DNA from: an uncultured Alistipes sp.
GTDB lineage: Bacteria > Bacteroidota > Bacteroidia > Bacteroidales > Rikenellaceae
Assembly: GCA_949286165.1 (NCBI GenBank)
Contig: CASDZK010000062.1
Coordinates: 1 to 64,000, forward strand
DNA length: 64,000 nt
Direction of reading: 5' to 3'
Positions 7,351 to 16,660 of the stretch are shown piece after piece (position 1 is the first letter of the stretch; every line of letters starts with the position of its first letter). The position numbers and the translations under genes were made by a program. Under the pieces are notes generated by a model, which did no database searches, was not told the DNA's origin, and saw only the letters and a program-made list of their open reading frames with translations.

Positions 7351-9537
7351 ATGGCAAAGAACGTTTCTTTATCGCAACATCTGAAAAAATATTTCGGTTT
7401 CTCCGGCTTTAAGGGAAATCAGGAGCAGATTATCGAAAATTTAATGGCCGGCCACGATACTTTCGTGTTGATGCCGACGGGAGGGGGAAAGTCGCTGTGC
7501 TACCAGTTGCCGGCTTTGCTTATGGACGGTGTGGCTATCGTGATATCGCCGTTGATCGCTTTGATGAAAAATCAGGTGGATGCCATGCGGGCTTTCAGCA
7601 CGGAGGAAGGAATCGCTCATTTTCTGAATTCGTCGCTGAACAAGGCCGCTATCAATAAGGTAAAAGACGATGTACTGTCCGGCAAGACGAAGTTGCTTTA
7701 TTTCGCTCCGGAATCTTTGACCAAGGAGGAGAATATCGCTTTCCTGAAAAATGTGAAAATTTCGTTTTATGCGATTGACGAGGCCCACTGTATTTCGGAA
7801 TGGGGACACGATTTCCGTCCGGAATACAGGCGGATCAAACCGATTATTTTGGACATTTGTCCCGCTCCTATTATCGCTCTTACCGCTACGGCTACCCCGA
7901 AAGTGCAGATGGATATCCAGAAAAATCTGGGAATGACGGATGCCAAAGTTTTCCGTTCTTCGTTCAATCGTCCGAATCTGTATTATGAAATACGCCCCAA
8001 AATAAACGCGACCAAAGAGATCGTAAAATATATCAAACAGCATCCGGGAAAATCGGGAATCATTTATTGTCTGAGCCGGAAAAAAGTGGAGGAGATTACC
8101 GATTTGCTGAAAGTGAACGGTATCAACGCATTGCCCTACCATGCCGGCATGGATGCCGCCACGCGGGCGGAAAATCAGGACCGTTTCCTGATGGAGGATG
8201 TGGACGTGATCGTCGCTACGATCGCTTTCGGTATGGGAATCGACAAGCCCGACGTGCGGTACGTGATTCATTACGATATACCCAAAAGCCTCGAAGGCTA
8301 TTATCAGGAAACCGGGCGGGCGGGCCGCGACGGGGGAGAAGGGCAGTGCATTACGTTTTATAGCGAGAAAGATATCCAAAAGCTCGAAAAATTCATGCAG
8401 GGCAAACCGGTGGCCGAACAGGAAATCGGGAAATTGCTGTTGCAGGAAACGGTGTCTTACGCCGAATCGGCCGTTTGTCGGAGAAAGTCGTTGTTGCACT
8501 ATTTCGGAGAGGACTACGAGCCGGACAATTGCGGTAATTGCGATAACTGCCTCCATCCGAAGCCGCATTTCGAGGGGAAAGACGATATCGTGTATGTCCT
8601 GAAACTGGTAAAATCTATCGGGGATCGTTTCAAGACCGATTACCTGGTCAATGTGTTGGTCGGGAAAAAAACGGTTATGATCCGTTCATACAACCATCAT
8701 AAAATCGAGCAGTTCGGCTACGGGGCCGAACAGGGCGAGCTGTATTGGCATGCTATCGTACATAACGCGTTGATTCATAATTTTCTGAATAAGGATATCG
8801 AGAATTACGGTCAGTTGTCCCTGACGGAAAAGGGAGCGGCTTATATTGAGGCTCCTTATTCCATTCTCGTCAGCAAGGATATCGAATATCCGGAAGACGA
8901 CGGCGACGACAGTATTTCCGCTGTTCCGGCGCGCAGCGGGGCGGCTGACGAAGAGCTGTTCGGCATGTTGAAGGATTTGCGGAAAAAAGTGGCGAAAAAA
9001 GCGGGACTTCCTCCGTTCGTCATATTCCAGGATCCTTCGTTGGAAGATATGGCTACCCAGTATCCGATAACCATGGACGAGATGAAAAACATTTCGGGCG
9101 TAGGATCGGGAAAAGCGGCAAAGTTCGGAAAGGAATTCATCGATTTGATCCGGCGTTACGTAGAGGAAAAGGAGATCGACCGTCCTCAGGACATGGTGGT
9201 CAAAAGCGTGGTAAACAAGAGCGGAAACAAGGTGTTCATTATTCAGAGCATCGACCGGAAGATGGAGTTTGAGGACATTGCCGACACTAAGGGAATGACG
9301 ATGGACGAGTTGCTGACCGAAGTGGAAGCCATCGTGAATTCGGGAACCAAATTGAATATCGGTTACTATGTTAATATGATCGTGGATGAAGATCATCAGG
9401 AGGATATTTACGAATATTTCAAGGAAGAGGCGCAAAGCGATTCTCTCGAAGAGGCATTGAACGAATTGGGACCGGACTATACGGAGGATGAGGTGCGTTT
9501 GATGCGGATTAAGTTTATCAGCGAGATGGGAAATTAG
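7351..9537 (+). CDS. recQ: ATP-dependent DNA helicase RecQ
   Basis: 728 aa, longer than E. coli RecQ (about 610) but usual for Bacteroidota. A 3'-5' helicase acting in recombination repair and replication-fork processing. Walker A MPTGGGKSLCYQLPA (about 41-55), DEAH box AIDEAHCISEWGHDF (about 141-155), motif VI ETGRAGRDGGEG, the four-cysteine zinc site (C-RRKSLL... GNCDNC, near 374-400), an RQC winged helix and an HRDC domain (about 525-600) are visible. About 130 extra C-terminal residues follow. Divergent from kdsD and 26 bp ahead of rsmA. Confidence 0.96.
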   Translation: MAKNVSLSQHLKKYFGFSGFKGNQEQIIENLMAGHDTFVLMPTGGGKSLCYQLPALLMDGVAIVISPLIALMKNQVDAMRAFSTEEGIAHFLNSSLNKAAINKVKDDVLSGKTKLLYFAPESLTKEENIAFLKNVKISFYAIDEAHCISEWGHDFRPEYRRIKPIILDICPAPIIALTATATPKVQMDIQKNLGMTDAKVFRSSFNRPNLYYEIRPKINATKEIVKYIKQHPGKSGIIYCLSRKKVEEITDLLKVNGINALPYHAGMDAATRAENQDRFLMEDVDVIVATIAFGMGIDKPDVRYVIHYDIPKSLEGYYQETGRAGRDGGEGQCITFYSEKDIQKLEKFMQGKPVAEQEIGKLLLQETVSYAESAVCRRKSLLHYFGEDYEPDNCGNCDNCLHPKPHFEGKDDIVYVLKLVKSIGDRFKTDYLVNVLVGKKTVMIRSYNHHKIEQFGYGAEQGELYWHAIVHNALIHNFLNKDIENYGQLSLTEKGAAYIEAPYSILVSKDIEYPEDDGDDSISAVPARSGAADEELFGMLKDLRKKVAKKAGLPPFVIFQDPSLEDMATQYPITMDEMKNISGVGSGKAAKFGKEFIDLIRRYVEEKEIDRPQDMVVKSVVNKSGNKVFIIQSIDRKMEFEDIADTKGMTMDELLTEVEAIVNSGTKLNIGYYVNMIVDEDHQEDIYEYFKEEAQSDSLEEALNELGPDYTEDEVRLMRIKFISEMGN

Positions 9538-9563
9538 GAAAGGTATCCGGATAGAGGCGGAAA

Positions 9564-10355
9564 ATGCAGATGGAAGTAAGACCGAAAAAACAGTTGGGAC
9601 AACATTTCCTGACGGATATGAACATTGCGGCGCGGATCGCCGGCAGTCTGACGGCCGGAAAGACCGTGACGACGCTGGAAGTGGGGCCGGGAACAGGAAT
9701 GCTTACCCGGTTTTTGCTTCAGCGGGACGATTTGGACCTTTATGCCGCCGAAGTGGATGCGGAAAGCGTGGATTATCTGAAAATGCATTATCCGGAGTTG
9801 GGTACACGCCTGTTGTTCGAGGACTTCTTGCGTATGGATTTGCGCGGAATGTTCCCGAAAGGAGTCAATATTATCGGAAATTTCCCGTACAACATTTCTT
9901 CCCAAATCTATTTCAAAATCATAGAAAACAGAGATTGGGTGCCGGAAAGCGTGGGCATGGTGCAGCGAGAAGTGGCGGTACGGATCGCCGAGCCTCCCGG
10001 AAAGAAAGAGTATGGAATATTGAGCGTGTTTTTACAGGCTTTTTACGATATCGAGTACCTGTTTACCGTACATGAGCAGGTGTTCAATCCTCCTCCCAAA
10101 GTGAAAAGTGCCGTAATTCGTTTGACCCGTAACGGTCGTGAAAAATTGGATTGCGACGAGAAACTGTTTTTCAAGGTGGTAAAGGGGACGTTCAACCAGC
10201 GGCGCAAGACGATTCGCAATTCGTTGAGGGCGGCGTTTCCGTTGTTGGATCCCGCGGCGACGCATGCCTTTTTCGAGTTGCGTCCGGAGCGGTTGAGTGT
10301 GGATGATTTTGTGGAACTTACCGGTTTCGTGGAAAAAAATCTTAAAGAAGAATAA
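9564..10355 (+). CDS. rsmA: 16S rRNA (adenine-N6) dimethyltransferase RsmA/KsgA
   Basis: 263 aa. Dimethylates two adjacent adenines in the 3' hairpin of 16S rRNA during late small-subunit assembly. Opens KKQLGQHFL, the family N-terminus, with the SAM site LEVGPGTGMLT and the catalytic motif IGNFPYNISSQI (NFPY in place of NLPY). The C-terminal helical domain contains FNQRRKTIRNSL. Start could be the third codon (MEVRPKK, 9570). Its stop overlaps the next ATG by one base (TAATG), so translation is probably coupled. Confidence 0.96.
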   Translation: MQMEVRPKKQLGQHFLTDMNIAARIAGSLTAGKTVTTLEVGPGTGMLTRFLLQRDDLDLYAAEVDAESVDYLKMHYPELGTRLLFEDFLRMDLRGMFPKGVNIIGNFPYNISSQIYFKIIENRDWVPESVGMVQREVAVRIAEPPGKKEYGILSVFLQAFYDIEYLFTVHEQVFNPPPKVKSAVIRLTRNGREKLDCDEKLFFKVVKGTFNQRRKTIRNSLRAAFPLLDPAATHAFFELRPERLSVDDFVELTGFVEKNLKEE

Positions 10356-10747
10356 TGAAGATGATGCGTTATGCGTGGGTAGTGGCATTGTTGTTTTTTT
10401 GCAGTGTCGGAGTATGCCGGGAGTCGGAAAAAGAGGAAAAATGTGTCCGGTTCGAAAATGATAAAAAGACGGCGGATTTGGGGACTTTGGAATTGAAGGA
10501 AAAACGGACGGCCGTATTTCGTTTTGTCAATGAAACGGGAGGTCCGTTGGTCATAACGGCGGGAGAGACTTCCTGCGGATGTACGCGGGTTTCTTACAAT
10601 AAAAAACCGGTAAAGCCGCAGGCGAAAGACAGTATCGTCGTGACATACGACGCCAAGGAAACAGGCGCTTTCTATAAAAAGGTCACGATTAAAAGCAATG
10701 CTCCGGAAGGCGATATCGTATTGTCGGTCAAAGGAACGGTAAAATAA
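10355..10747 (+). CDS. Secreted DUF1573 domain protein
   Basis: 130 aa. N-terminal hydrophobic signal (MRYAWVVALLFFCSVGVC) whose Cys might be a lipobox, though not a strong one. The remainder is a single Ig-like DUF1573 domain: AVFRFVNETGGPLVI, the signature TSCGCTRVSY, then VVTYDAKETGAFYKKVTIKSNA. Function of DUF1573 proteins is not established; they are very frequent in Bacteroidota envelopes. Overlaps rsmA by one base and precedes the glycosyltransferase by 8 bp. Confidence 0.85.
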   Translation: MKMMRYAWVVALLFFCSVGVCRESEKEEKCVRFENDKKTADLGTLELKEKRTAVFRFVNETGGPLVITAGETSCGCTRVSYNKKPVKPQAKDSIVVTYDAKETGAFYKKVTIKSNAPEGDIVLSVKGTVK

Positions 10748-10755
10748 CGGCGGTT

Positions 10756-11874
10756 ATGAGGATAGGTTTCGACGCAAAACGTATTTTCAGAAATACGAGC
10801 GGTTTGGGAAATTACAGCCGCAGTACGGTAGAATTGCTGGCCAAGTATTTCCCCGACAATCATTATTTCCTTTATTCGGGATTCGACCGGAATCGTACGG
10901 GATTTCAGATCCCCGAAAAGGTGGAACTGGTAACGCCTTCCTCATGGATCGGCGATATTTGTCCGTCGTTGTGGCGGAGCGGCTGCATGGCTTCGGATAT
11001 TCGGAAACACCGGCTGGATATTTATCACGGCCTCAGCAACGAATTGCCTTTCGATATTCGGGAGGGAGGGGCGAAGAGCGTTGTGACCATGCATGACCTG
11101 ATTTTTATCCGTTATCCGAATTTGTACAAGAAAATCGACCGTTATCTGTACGAGAAAAAGTACAGACGCAGTTGCCGTTATGCCGATCATATCATTGCGA
11201 TCAGCCGGCAGACGAAGAACGATATTATTGATTTCTGGAATATCCCCGAAGAACTTATATCCGTGGTTTATCAAGGGTGCAATCCCCAGTTTTATCAGGT
11301 TGTCGATCAGGAGACGAAAAAACGGGTCAAGGAAAAATACGCTTTGCCTGACCAGTACATTCTGAGCGTGGGCACGTTGGAAGAACGAAAAAACCTGATG
11401 CTTACCTTACAGGCCATGGTCGCGGGGCATATCGACGTGCCGTTGGTGGCCTGCGGACGTTATACCGAATATGTGAAAGCTTTGCAGGCTTATGCGTATG
11501 CGAACGGATTGGAAGATCGGGTAAAATTCTTGTATAACGTCGATTTTTCCGATTTGCCGGCTGTTTACCAAATGGCTTCCGTAGCCGTATATGTTTCGTT
11601 GTTCGAAGGGTTCGGAATTCCTATTTTGGAAGCATTGAACAGCGGGGTGCCCATGATTACCTCCAAAGGAGGGGTGTTCGGTGAAACGGGGGGCGATGCC
11701 TGTCTGTATGTCGGGCAGTATGATCGGGAGGATATGGCGGAGGCGTTGAAAACGGCTTTGAACGATACGCAGCGGAGAAATGAAATGATAGAGCGGGGTT
11801 ACAAGTATGCATTGAATTTCCGTGACGATGTCGTGGCCCGTAATCTTTACGCCGTTTATAAAAAATTGCTATAA
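10756..11874 (+). CDS. GT4-family glycosyltransferase
   Basis: 372 aa. GT-B fold transferase using an activated sugar on a lipid, glycan or protein acceptor; specificity cannot be read. Features: N-terminal domain with GLGNYSRSTVELL, acceptor-side loop IYHGLSNELP, donor-domain start SVGTLEERKN, and the donor-binding E-x7-E segment FEGFGIPILEALNSG. Last gene of the rsmA-DUF1573-GT run. A weak hairpin with seven T (about 11902-11930) follows. Confidence 0.88.
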   Translation: MRIGFDAKRIFRNTSGLGNYSRSTVELLAKYFPDNHYFLYSGFDRNRTGFQIPEKVELVTPSSWIGDICPSLWRSGCMASDIRKHRLDIYHGLSNELPFDIREGGAKSVVTMHDLIFIRYPNLYKKIDRYLYEKKYRRSCRYADHIIAISRQTKNDIIDFWNIPEELISVVYQGCNPQFYQVVDQETKKRVKEKYALPDQYILSVGTLEERKNLMLTLQAMVAGHIDVPLVACGRYTEYVKALQAYAYANGLEDRVKFLYNVDFSDLPAVYQMASVAVYVSLFEGFGIPILEALNSGVPMITSKGGVFGETGGDACLYVGQYDREDMAEALKTALNDTQRRNEMIERGYKYALNFRDDVVARNLYAVYKKLL

Positions 11875-11959
11875 TTCGGGAAATACGATCGCATGTTAAA
11901 CGATCCGGACATAATCGGATTATTTTTTTGAAAAGCGTGTTGTTTTCAAATATAAATGG

Positions 11960-11967
11960 TAATTTTG
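11960..11967 (+). promoter_or_regulatory. Candidate promoter -7 element for the methylmalonyl-CoA operon
   Basis: TAATTTTG matches TAnnTTTG 59 nt before the mce ATG. A TTTG at 11927-11930 is too far upstream (29 nt) for ideal spacing. Confidence 0.5.
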
Positions 11968-12025
11968 TAAGTCGCCTGGAGCGCCTTTTGTTATTGAGCT
12001 TTAATTATTTAAAAATATACGGATT

Positions 12026-12439
12026 ATGAATATTTCACACATCGAACACATCGGCATTGCAGTAAAGAGTCTGGAGAATGCTATCCCTTATTATGAAAAA
12101 GTATTGGGATTGAAATGTTATAGCATAGAGGAAGTGGCCGATCAGAAAGTGAAAACGGCTTTTTTTATGGTAGGACAAACCAAGATCGAACTGTTGGAAA
12201 CAACCGATCCGAACGGTTCCATCGGGAAATTCATCGAGAAGAAAGGCGAAGGCATCCATCATATCGCTTTTGCCGTTCAGGATATCGAAAATTCTTTGAA
12301 AGAGTGTGAAGAGGCGGGGGTTCAATTGATCGACAAAACTCCTCGTGCGGGAGCGGAGGGATTGACCATCGGATTTTTGCATCCGAAAAGCACGATGGGG
12401 GTGTTGACCGAACTCTGCGAAGATAAAAATGTAAAGTAA
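12026..12439 (+). CDS. mce: Methylmalonyl-CoA epimerase
   Basis: 137 aa, usual length. Interconverts (2R)- and (2S)-methylmalonyl-CoA, linking the B12-dependent mutase to the decarboxylase. A VOC (glyoxalase-like) fold is visible: HIEHIGIAVKSLENAIPYYEKVLG, metal-binding His near the start, IELLE, and GIHHIAFAVQDIE in the second half. First gene of the operon mce-mmdA-OadG-like-biotin protein-mmdB. Confidence 0.95.
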   Translation: MNISHIEHIGIAVKSLENAIPYYEKVLGLKCYSIEEVADQKVKTAFFMVGQTKIELLETTDPNGSIGKFIEKKGEGIHHIAFAVQDIENSLKECEEAGVQLIDKTPRAGAEGLTIGFLHPKSTMGVLTELCEDKNVK

Positions 12440-12461
12440 ATTCTTTCAAAAATAATGTATT

Positions 12462-14024
12462 ATGAGCGTTAATTCAGATAAAATCAGAGAACTTTGCCAG
12501 CTGCGGGAAAAGGCGAAAATGGGAGGGGGCGAAAAACGTATCGATTCCCAGCATAAGAAAGGAAAATATACGGCTCGCGAACGTATCGCCATGCTGCTTG
12601 ACGAAGGTAGTTTCGAAGAATTCGATATGTTCGTCAAGCATCGTTGCACGAATTTCGGAATCGAAAAGGAAGCTTATTACGGCGATGGCGTGGTAACCGG
12701 ATACGGGACCATAGACGGTCGTCTCGTTTATGTTTTCGCCCAGGATTTTACGGTATTCGGCGGGTCCTTGTCCGAAACGTTCGCCGCGAAAATCTGCAAA
12801 GTGATGGATATGGCCATGAAGATGGGAGCTCCCGTTATCGGCATAAACGATTCCGGCGGAGCGCGTATTCAGGAAGGGGTAAACAGTTTGTCGGGATATA
12901 CCGAAATTTTCCAACGGAATATTTTGGCGTCCGGAGTCATTCCCCAGATATCGGCGATTTTCGGGCCTTGCGCCGGCGGAGCCGTTTACTCTCCGGCTTT
13001 GACCGATTTTATCATTATGAGCAAGGGGATCAGTTATATGTTCGTGACCGGTCCCAAAGTAGTAAAGACGGTAACCGGCGAGACGGTTACGCAGGAACAG
13101 TTGGGAGGAGCTTCCATCCATGCCTCCAAATCGGGCGTGGCCCATTTCGTGGTCGATAGCGAAGAAGAGGGAATGGGGCTTATCCGAAAATTACTGAGCT
13201 ATATACCCCAGAATAATCTGGAAGAAACGCCGTTGGTGGCTACGACCGATTCGGTGGATCGGCTCGAAGACGTACTGAATGAAATCATTCCGGATAATCC
13301 CAATAAGCCTTACGATGTGCTTGAAGTGATTCGGGCGATCGTAGATGAAGGAGAGTTTTTGGAATCGCAAAAACTGTTCGCTCCCAATATCGTGACCGGT
13401 TTTGCGCGTTTTAATGGACAGTCTGTCGGAATCATTGCCAATCAGCCCAAATATCTCGCCGGAGTACTCGATATCAATGCTTCGCGTAAAGCGGCTCGTT
13501 TTATACGGTTCTGCGACGCTTTCAATATTCCTATCGTGACATTGGTGGATGTGCCGGGATTTCTGCCGGGAACGGGACAGGAATACGGCGGCATCATCAT
13601 CCACGGGGCTAAACTGATGTTCGCTTACGGGGAAGCTACCGTTCCCAAAGTTACCGTTATTTTACGCAAGTCTTACGGCGGGGCTTATTGCGTGATGAGT
13701 TCCAAACATTTGCGCGGCGACGTCAATTACGCATGGCCTACGGCGGAAATTGCCGTGATGGGACCGAGCGGGGCTATCGAAGTGCTGTTCGCCAAGGATA
13801 TTGCAGCCATTGAGGATGAAGCGGAAAAACAGAAATTCATTGCGGAAAAAGAAAAAGAGTATCGGGATGCTTTCGCGAATCCTTACAATGCCGCTAAATA
13901 CGGTTATATCGACGATGTGATAGAACCGCGCAATTCCCGTTTCCGAATTATTCGGGCATTGCAGTCGTTGGCGACCAAAAAATTGACCAATCCGGCGAAA
14001 AAACATTCCAATATACCCTTGTAA
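12462..14024 (+). CDS. mmdA: Methylmalonyl-CoA decarboxylase carboxyltransferase (alpha) subunit
   Basis: 520 aa, standard for this family. Transfers the carboxyl group of methylmalonyl-CoA to biotin. Crotonase-like tandem halves with acyl-CoA oxyanion loops [12 protein letters not shown] and [13 protein letters not shown] in the first half, and [14 protein letters not shown] and [11 protein letters not shown] in the second. Without context it could be called propionyl-CoA carboxylase beta. Sitting in an operon with a sodium-pump beta subunit and no biotin carboxylase, it fits the decarboxylase. 22 bp after mce. Confidence 0.93.
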   Translation: MSVNSDKIRELCQLREKAKMGGGEKRIDSQHKKGKYTARERIAMLLDEGSFEEFDMFVKHRCTNFGIEKEAYYGDGVVTGYGTIDGRLVYVFAQDFTVFGGSLSETFAAKICKVMDMAMKMGAPVIGINDSGGARIQEGVNSLSGYTEIFQRNILASGVIPQISAIFGPCAGGAVYSPALTDFIIMSKGISYMFVTGPKVVKTVTGETVTQEQLGGASIHASKSGVAHFVVDSEEEGMGLIRKLLSYIPQNNLEETPLVATTDSVDRLEDVLNEIIPDNPNKPYDVLEVIRAIVDEGEFLESQKLFAPNIVTGFARFNGQSVGIIANQPKYLAGVLDINASRKAARFIRFCDAFNIPIVTLVDVPGFLPGTGQEYGGIIIHGAKLMFAYGEATVPKVTVILRKSYGGAYCVMSSKHLRGDVNYAWPTAEIAVMGPSGAIEVLFAKDIAAIEDEAEKQKFIAEKEKEYRDAFANPYNAAKYGYIDDVIEPRNSRFRIIRALQSLATKKLTNPAKKHSNIPL

Positions 14025-14028
14025 ATCG

Positions 14029-14946
14029 ATGATTATGGGACGATTGATAATAAGAAAAACGCTGGTCTGGTTAGTTTGCCTTTGTCCTGCGGTTCTTTGG
14101 GCCCAAGGCATGAAGGATATTCGGATCAATGAAATATTGGTAAAAAACGTCGATAGTTACGAAGACGATTACGGACATCGGGTCGGTTGGGTGGAACTGT
14201 TCAATTCCGGCTATTCCAACGTGAACGTGGCAGGCAGTTATCTGAGTATCGATTTCGGGAATAAGTCGATGACTTACAAGATTCCCAAAAACGATCCCCG
14301 GACGATTATTCCGCCTCAGGGATATGTGGTCTTTTTTGCCGACGGAATTGGATCCAAGGGTACTTTTTATACGAATTTTACGCTTGATCAGACCGGCAGG
14401 TTGTATTTGATTGATGCGAACGGGAGAACGGTTGTCGATTCGGTTCGTTACGATCTTTCTGCAATGAAAGAAGATCAGTCTATTGGCTGGAAAGTAGAAG
14501 CTGCAGGGGTGGATCCTGTGTGGACGGAATTGGATGCAACCACTCCGGGAGCCGTGAATGATGTGGTAGAATTTGAATCGAAGGCAGAGTTGTTTCGGCA
14601 ACACGACCCGAAGGGATTCATCATGTCTATCACGGCTATGTCGGTTGTTTTTTTGGCATTGATTCTTTTGTATCTGGTATTTAAGCAGGTAGGAAAATCG
14701 CATGTAAAACGAGCCAAGAACAAAGCTGCCGCAAGCGCGGCGGTTGCTGCGACCGGTTCTTCCGGAGATGCGCCCAACGGCGAGATCATTGCAGCGATAG
14801 CCATAGCCTTGAAAAAGTACGAGGAAGATCTTCACGATATAGAATCGACGGTGCTGACCATTAATCGGGTAGCCAAGGCTTATTCGCCGTGGAGTTCCAA
14901 AATCTATTCCATGGTACAGGCGCCTGAGCGCAAGTCTCGGAGATAG
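14029..14946 (+). CDS. Lamin-tail-domain/OadG-type gamma subunit fusion protein
   Basis: 305 aa. After a signal-like N-terminus (VWLVCLCPAVLWAQG) comes a lamin-tail domain (about 28-175): IRINEILVKN, GWVELFNSG and QTGRLYLIDANGRTVVDSV. Then a single membrane helix (about 197-222, MSITAMSVVFLALILLYLVFKQ) and an Ala-rich cytoplasmic tail with IIAAIAIALKKYEED, the pattern of OadG/MmdD gamma subunits that anchor the decarboxylase to its membrane pump. Only 4 bp after mmdA. The extracytoplasmic lamin-tail part has no known role in the pump. Confidence 0.85.
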   Translation: MIMGRLIIRKTLVWLVCLCPAVLWAQGMKDIRINEILVKNVDSYEDDYGHRVGWVELFNSGYSNVNVAGSYLSIDFGNKSMTYKIPKNDPRTIIPPQGYVVFFADGIGSKGTFYTNFTLDQTGRLYLIDANGRTVVDSVRYDLSAMKEDQSIGWKVEAAGVDPVWTELDATTPGAVNDVVEFESKAELFRQHDPKGFIMSITAMSVVFLALILLYLVFKQVGKSHVKRAKNKAAASAAVAATGSSGDAPNGEIIAAIAIALKKYEEDLHDIESTVLTINRVAKAYSPWSSKIYSMVQAPERKSRR

Positions 14947-14984
14947 TTTCGGGAGTTTATTAATTTGAAAACAGTTTGAAATTT

Positions 14985-15422
14985 ATGAAAGAGTATAAAA
15001 TCAAAGTAAACGGTACGGATTATGCGGTAACTATTGATGGTTTGGAAGAGAATAAAGCTACCGTATCCGTTAACGGCCAAGCTTATCATGTGGAAGTGGA
15101 AGGCATGACGACGAAACCCCGGACTCCGAAGGTAATCCAGAAGGCCGTGCCGACATCGGCTGCCGTGCCTGCGACGCCCCGGACGGCTGCTCCTGTAGCG
15201 GCGGGAGAGGGAGCTCCGCTCAAATCCCCGTTACCCGGAGTGGTGTTGGATGTCTTGGTACGGGAAGGAGATTCGGTTAAGGTCGGCCAAAAGCTGATGA
15301 TTTTGGAAGCCATGAAGATGGAGAATAATATTGAGAGCGATCGGGACGGAACCGTAAAATCCATCGTTGCCCGGAAAGGGGATTCGGTATTGGAAGGCGA
15401 TGTACTAATCACAATAGCTTAG
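14985..15422 (+). CDS. Biotin carboxyl carrier subunit of methylmalonyl-CoA decarboxylase
   Basis: 145 aa from ATG 14985 (an in-frame ATG at 14976 would add MKF). N-terminal ~45 residues resemble the OadA/PycA-type linker domain (KVNGTDYAVTIDG). Then a Pro/Ala-rich flexible linker (about 50-75), then a biotinyl domain with the canonical EAMKMEN whose Lys carries biotin. It shuttles CO2 from MmdA to the membrane beta subunit. Six bp upstream of mmdB. Confidence 0.94.
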   Translation: MKEYKIKVNGTDYAVTIDGLEENKATVSVNGQAYHVEVEGMTTKPRTPKVIQKAVPTSAAVPATPRTAAPVAAGEGAPLKSPLPGVVLDVLVREGDSVKVGQKLMILEAMKMENNIESDRDGTVKSIVARKGDSVLEGDVLITIA

Positions 15423-15427
15423 GGTGT

Positions 15428-16585
15428 ATGGAAACGGGATTTTTTTCATTCTTAGGCGGAAATTTGGCGGAATTTATCGGGTTTACCGGATTTGCGAACG
15501 TTACATGGGGACATCTTATCATGATTGTGGTAGGGTTGTTTTTCATTGCATTGGCTATTGTTAAACGTTTTGAACCGATGTTGTTGATTCCTATCGGATT
15601 CGGTATTCTTGTGGGAAATATTCCGTTTTTTCCAGGATTACAGATTGGAATATATGAAGACGGATCAGTGCTGAACTATCTTTATTTCGGCGTATTGAAG
15701 GGGCTTTATCCTCCGCTTATCTTTTTGGGAATCGGAGCGATGACTGATTTTTCCGCATTGATTTCGAATCCGAAACTGATGTTGATCGGAGCTGCAGCGC
15801 AATTCGGTATTTTCGGTGCTTATATGATCGCTTTGGCACTGGGATTTTCAGCGTCGGAGGCTGGAGCTATTGGGATCATCGGTGGAGCGGACGGGCCGAC
15901 CGCTATTTTCCTGTCGTCGAAGCTGGCTCCGGATTTGATGGGAGCTATTGCGGTGTCTGCCTATTCTTATATGGCTCTGGTACCGGTTATTCAGCCTCCC
16001 ATTATGAGATTGCTGACTACACCGAAAGAACGGTTGATCCGTATGCGCCCTCCTCGGGTAGTTTCTCAGACGGAAAAGGTTTTATTCCCGATTATCGGTT
16101 TATTGCTTACCTGTTTTCTGGTTCCGTCGGGGTTGCCTTTGTTAGGAATGTTGTTCTTTGGTAATTTGCTGAAAGAGAGTGGGGTAACTAAACGTTTGGC
16201 GAATACTGCCAGTGGCCCGATGATTGATATCGTGACTATTTTGATCGGTCTGACCGTAGGAGCTTCTACGCAGGCGACTACTTTCCTTACTGTGAAATCG
16301 GTCGGCATTTTTATGTTGGGAGCTATTTCCTTCGTCATTGCGACGGCGGCGGGCGTTTTGTTCGTGAAAATTTTGAATTTGTTCCTGAAAGAGGGAAATA
16401 AGATCAATCCGTTGATCGGAAATGCGGGAGTTTCCGCCGTTCCTGATTCTGCGCGGGTATCTCAGGAAATAGGGTTGCGATACGATAGAACCAATTATTT
16501 GTTGATGCATGCCATGGGACCCAATGTGGCCGGTGTGATCGGCAGTGCCGTAGCGGCAGGGGTTTTATTGGGATTCCTTGGATAA
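15428..16585 (+). CDS. mmdB: Sodium-pumping decarboxylase beta subunit
   Basis: 385 aa integral membrane protein with about nine to eleven hydrophobic segments. Decarboxylates carboxybiotin and pumps Na+ out, conserving energy from propionate formation. Family motifs: FGVLKGLYPPLIFLGIGAMTDF, GIIGGADGPTAIF (the conserved Asp segment, D203-type in OadB), and NAGVSAVPDSARVSQ. Last gene of the operon and followed by a strong hairpin. Confidence 0.95.
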   Translation: METGFFSFLGGNLAEFIGFTGFANVTWGHLIMIVVGLFFIALAIVKRFEPMLLIPIGFGILVGNIPFFPGLQIGIYEDGSVLNYLYFGVLKGLYPPLIFLGIGAMTDFSALISNPKLMLIGAAAQFGIFGAYMIALALGFSASEAGAIGIIGGADGPTAIFLSSKLAPDLMGAIAVSAYSYMALVPVIQPPIMRLLTTPKERLIRMRPPRVVSQTEKVLFPIIGLLLTCFLVPSGLPLLGMLFFGNLLKESGVTKRLANTASGPMIDIVTILIGLTVGASTQATTFLTVKSVGIFMLGAISFVIATAAGVLFVKILNLFLKEGNKINPLIGNAGVSAVPDSARVSQEIGLRYDRTNYLLMHAMGPNVAGVIGSAVAAGVLLGFLG

Positions 16586-16601
16586 GCCAGAACGGGTTCA
16601 T

Positions 16602-16650
16602 ATGCGAAAGGCGTTGTCGGTTTGTTTCCGGCAGCGTCTTTCGTATTTTT
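16602..16650 (+). terminator. Intrinsic terminator of the decarboxylase operon
   Basis: A 19-bp stem (16602-16620 with 16628-16646) including four G-U pairs, a 7-nt T-rich loop and then TTTT. Very stable; between the end of mmdB and the convergent hypothetical gene. Confidence 0.85.
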
Positions 16651-16660
16651 AACAGCCTTT

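Noticed and set aside
7441..8568. 375-codon reverse-strand frame inside recQ
   Set aside because: Covers the helicase motifs of recQ on the other strand; composition is typical of a shadow frame.
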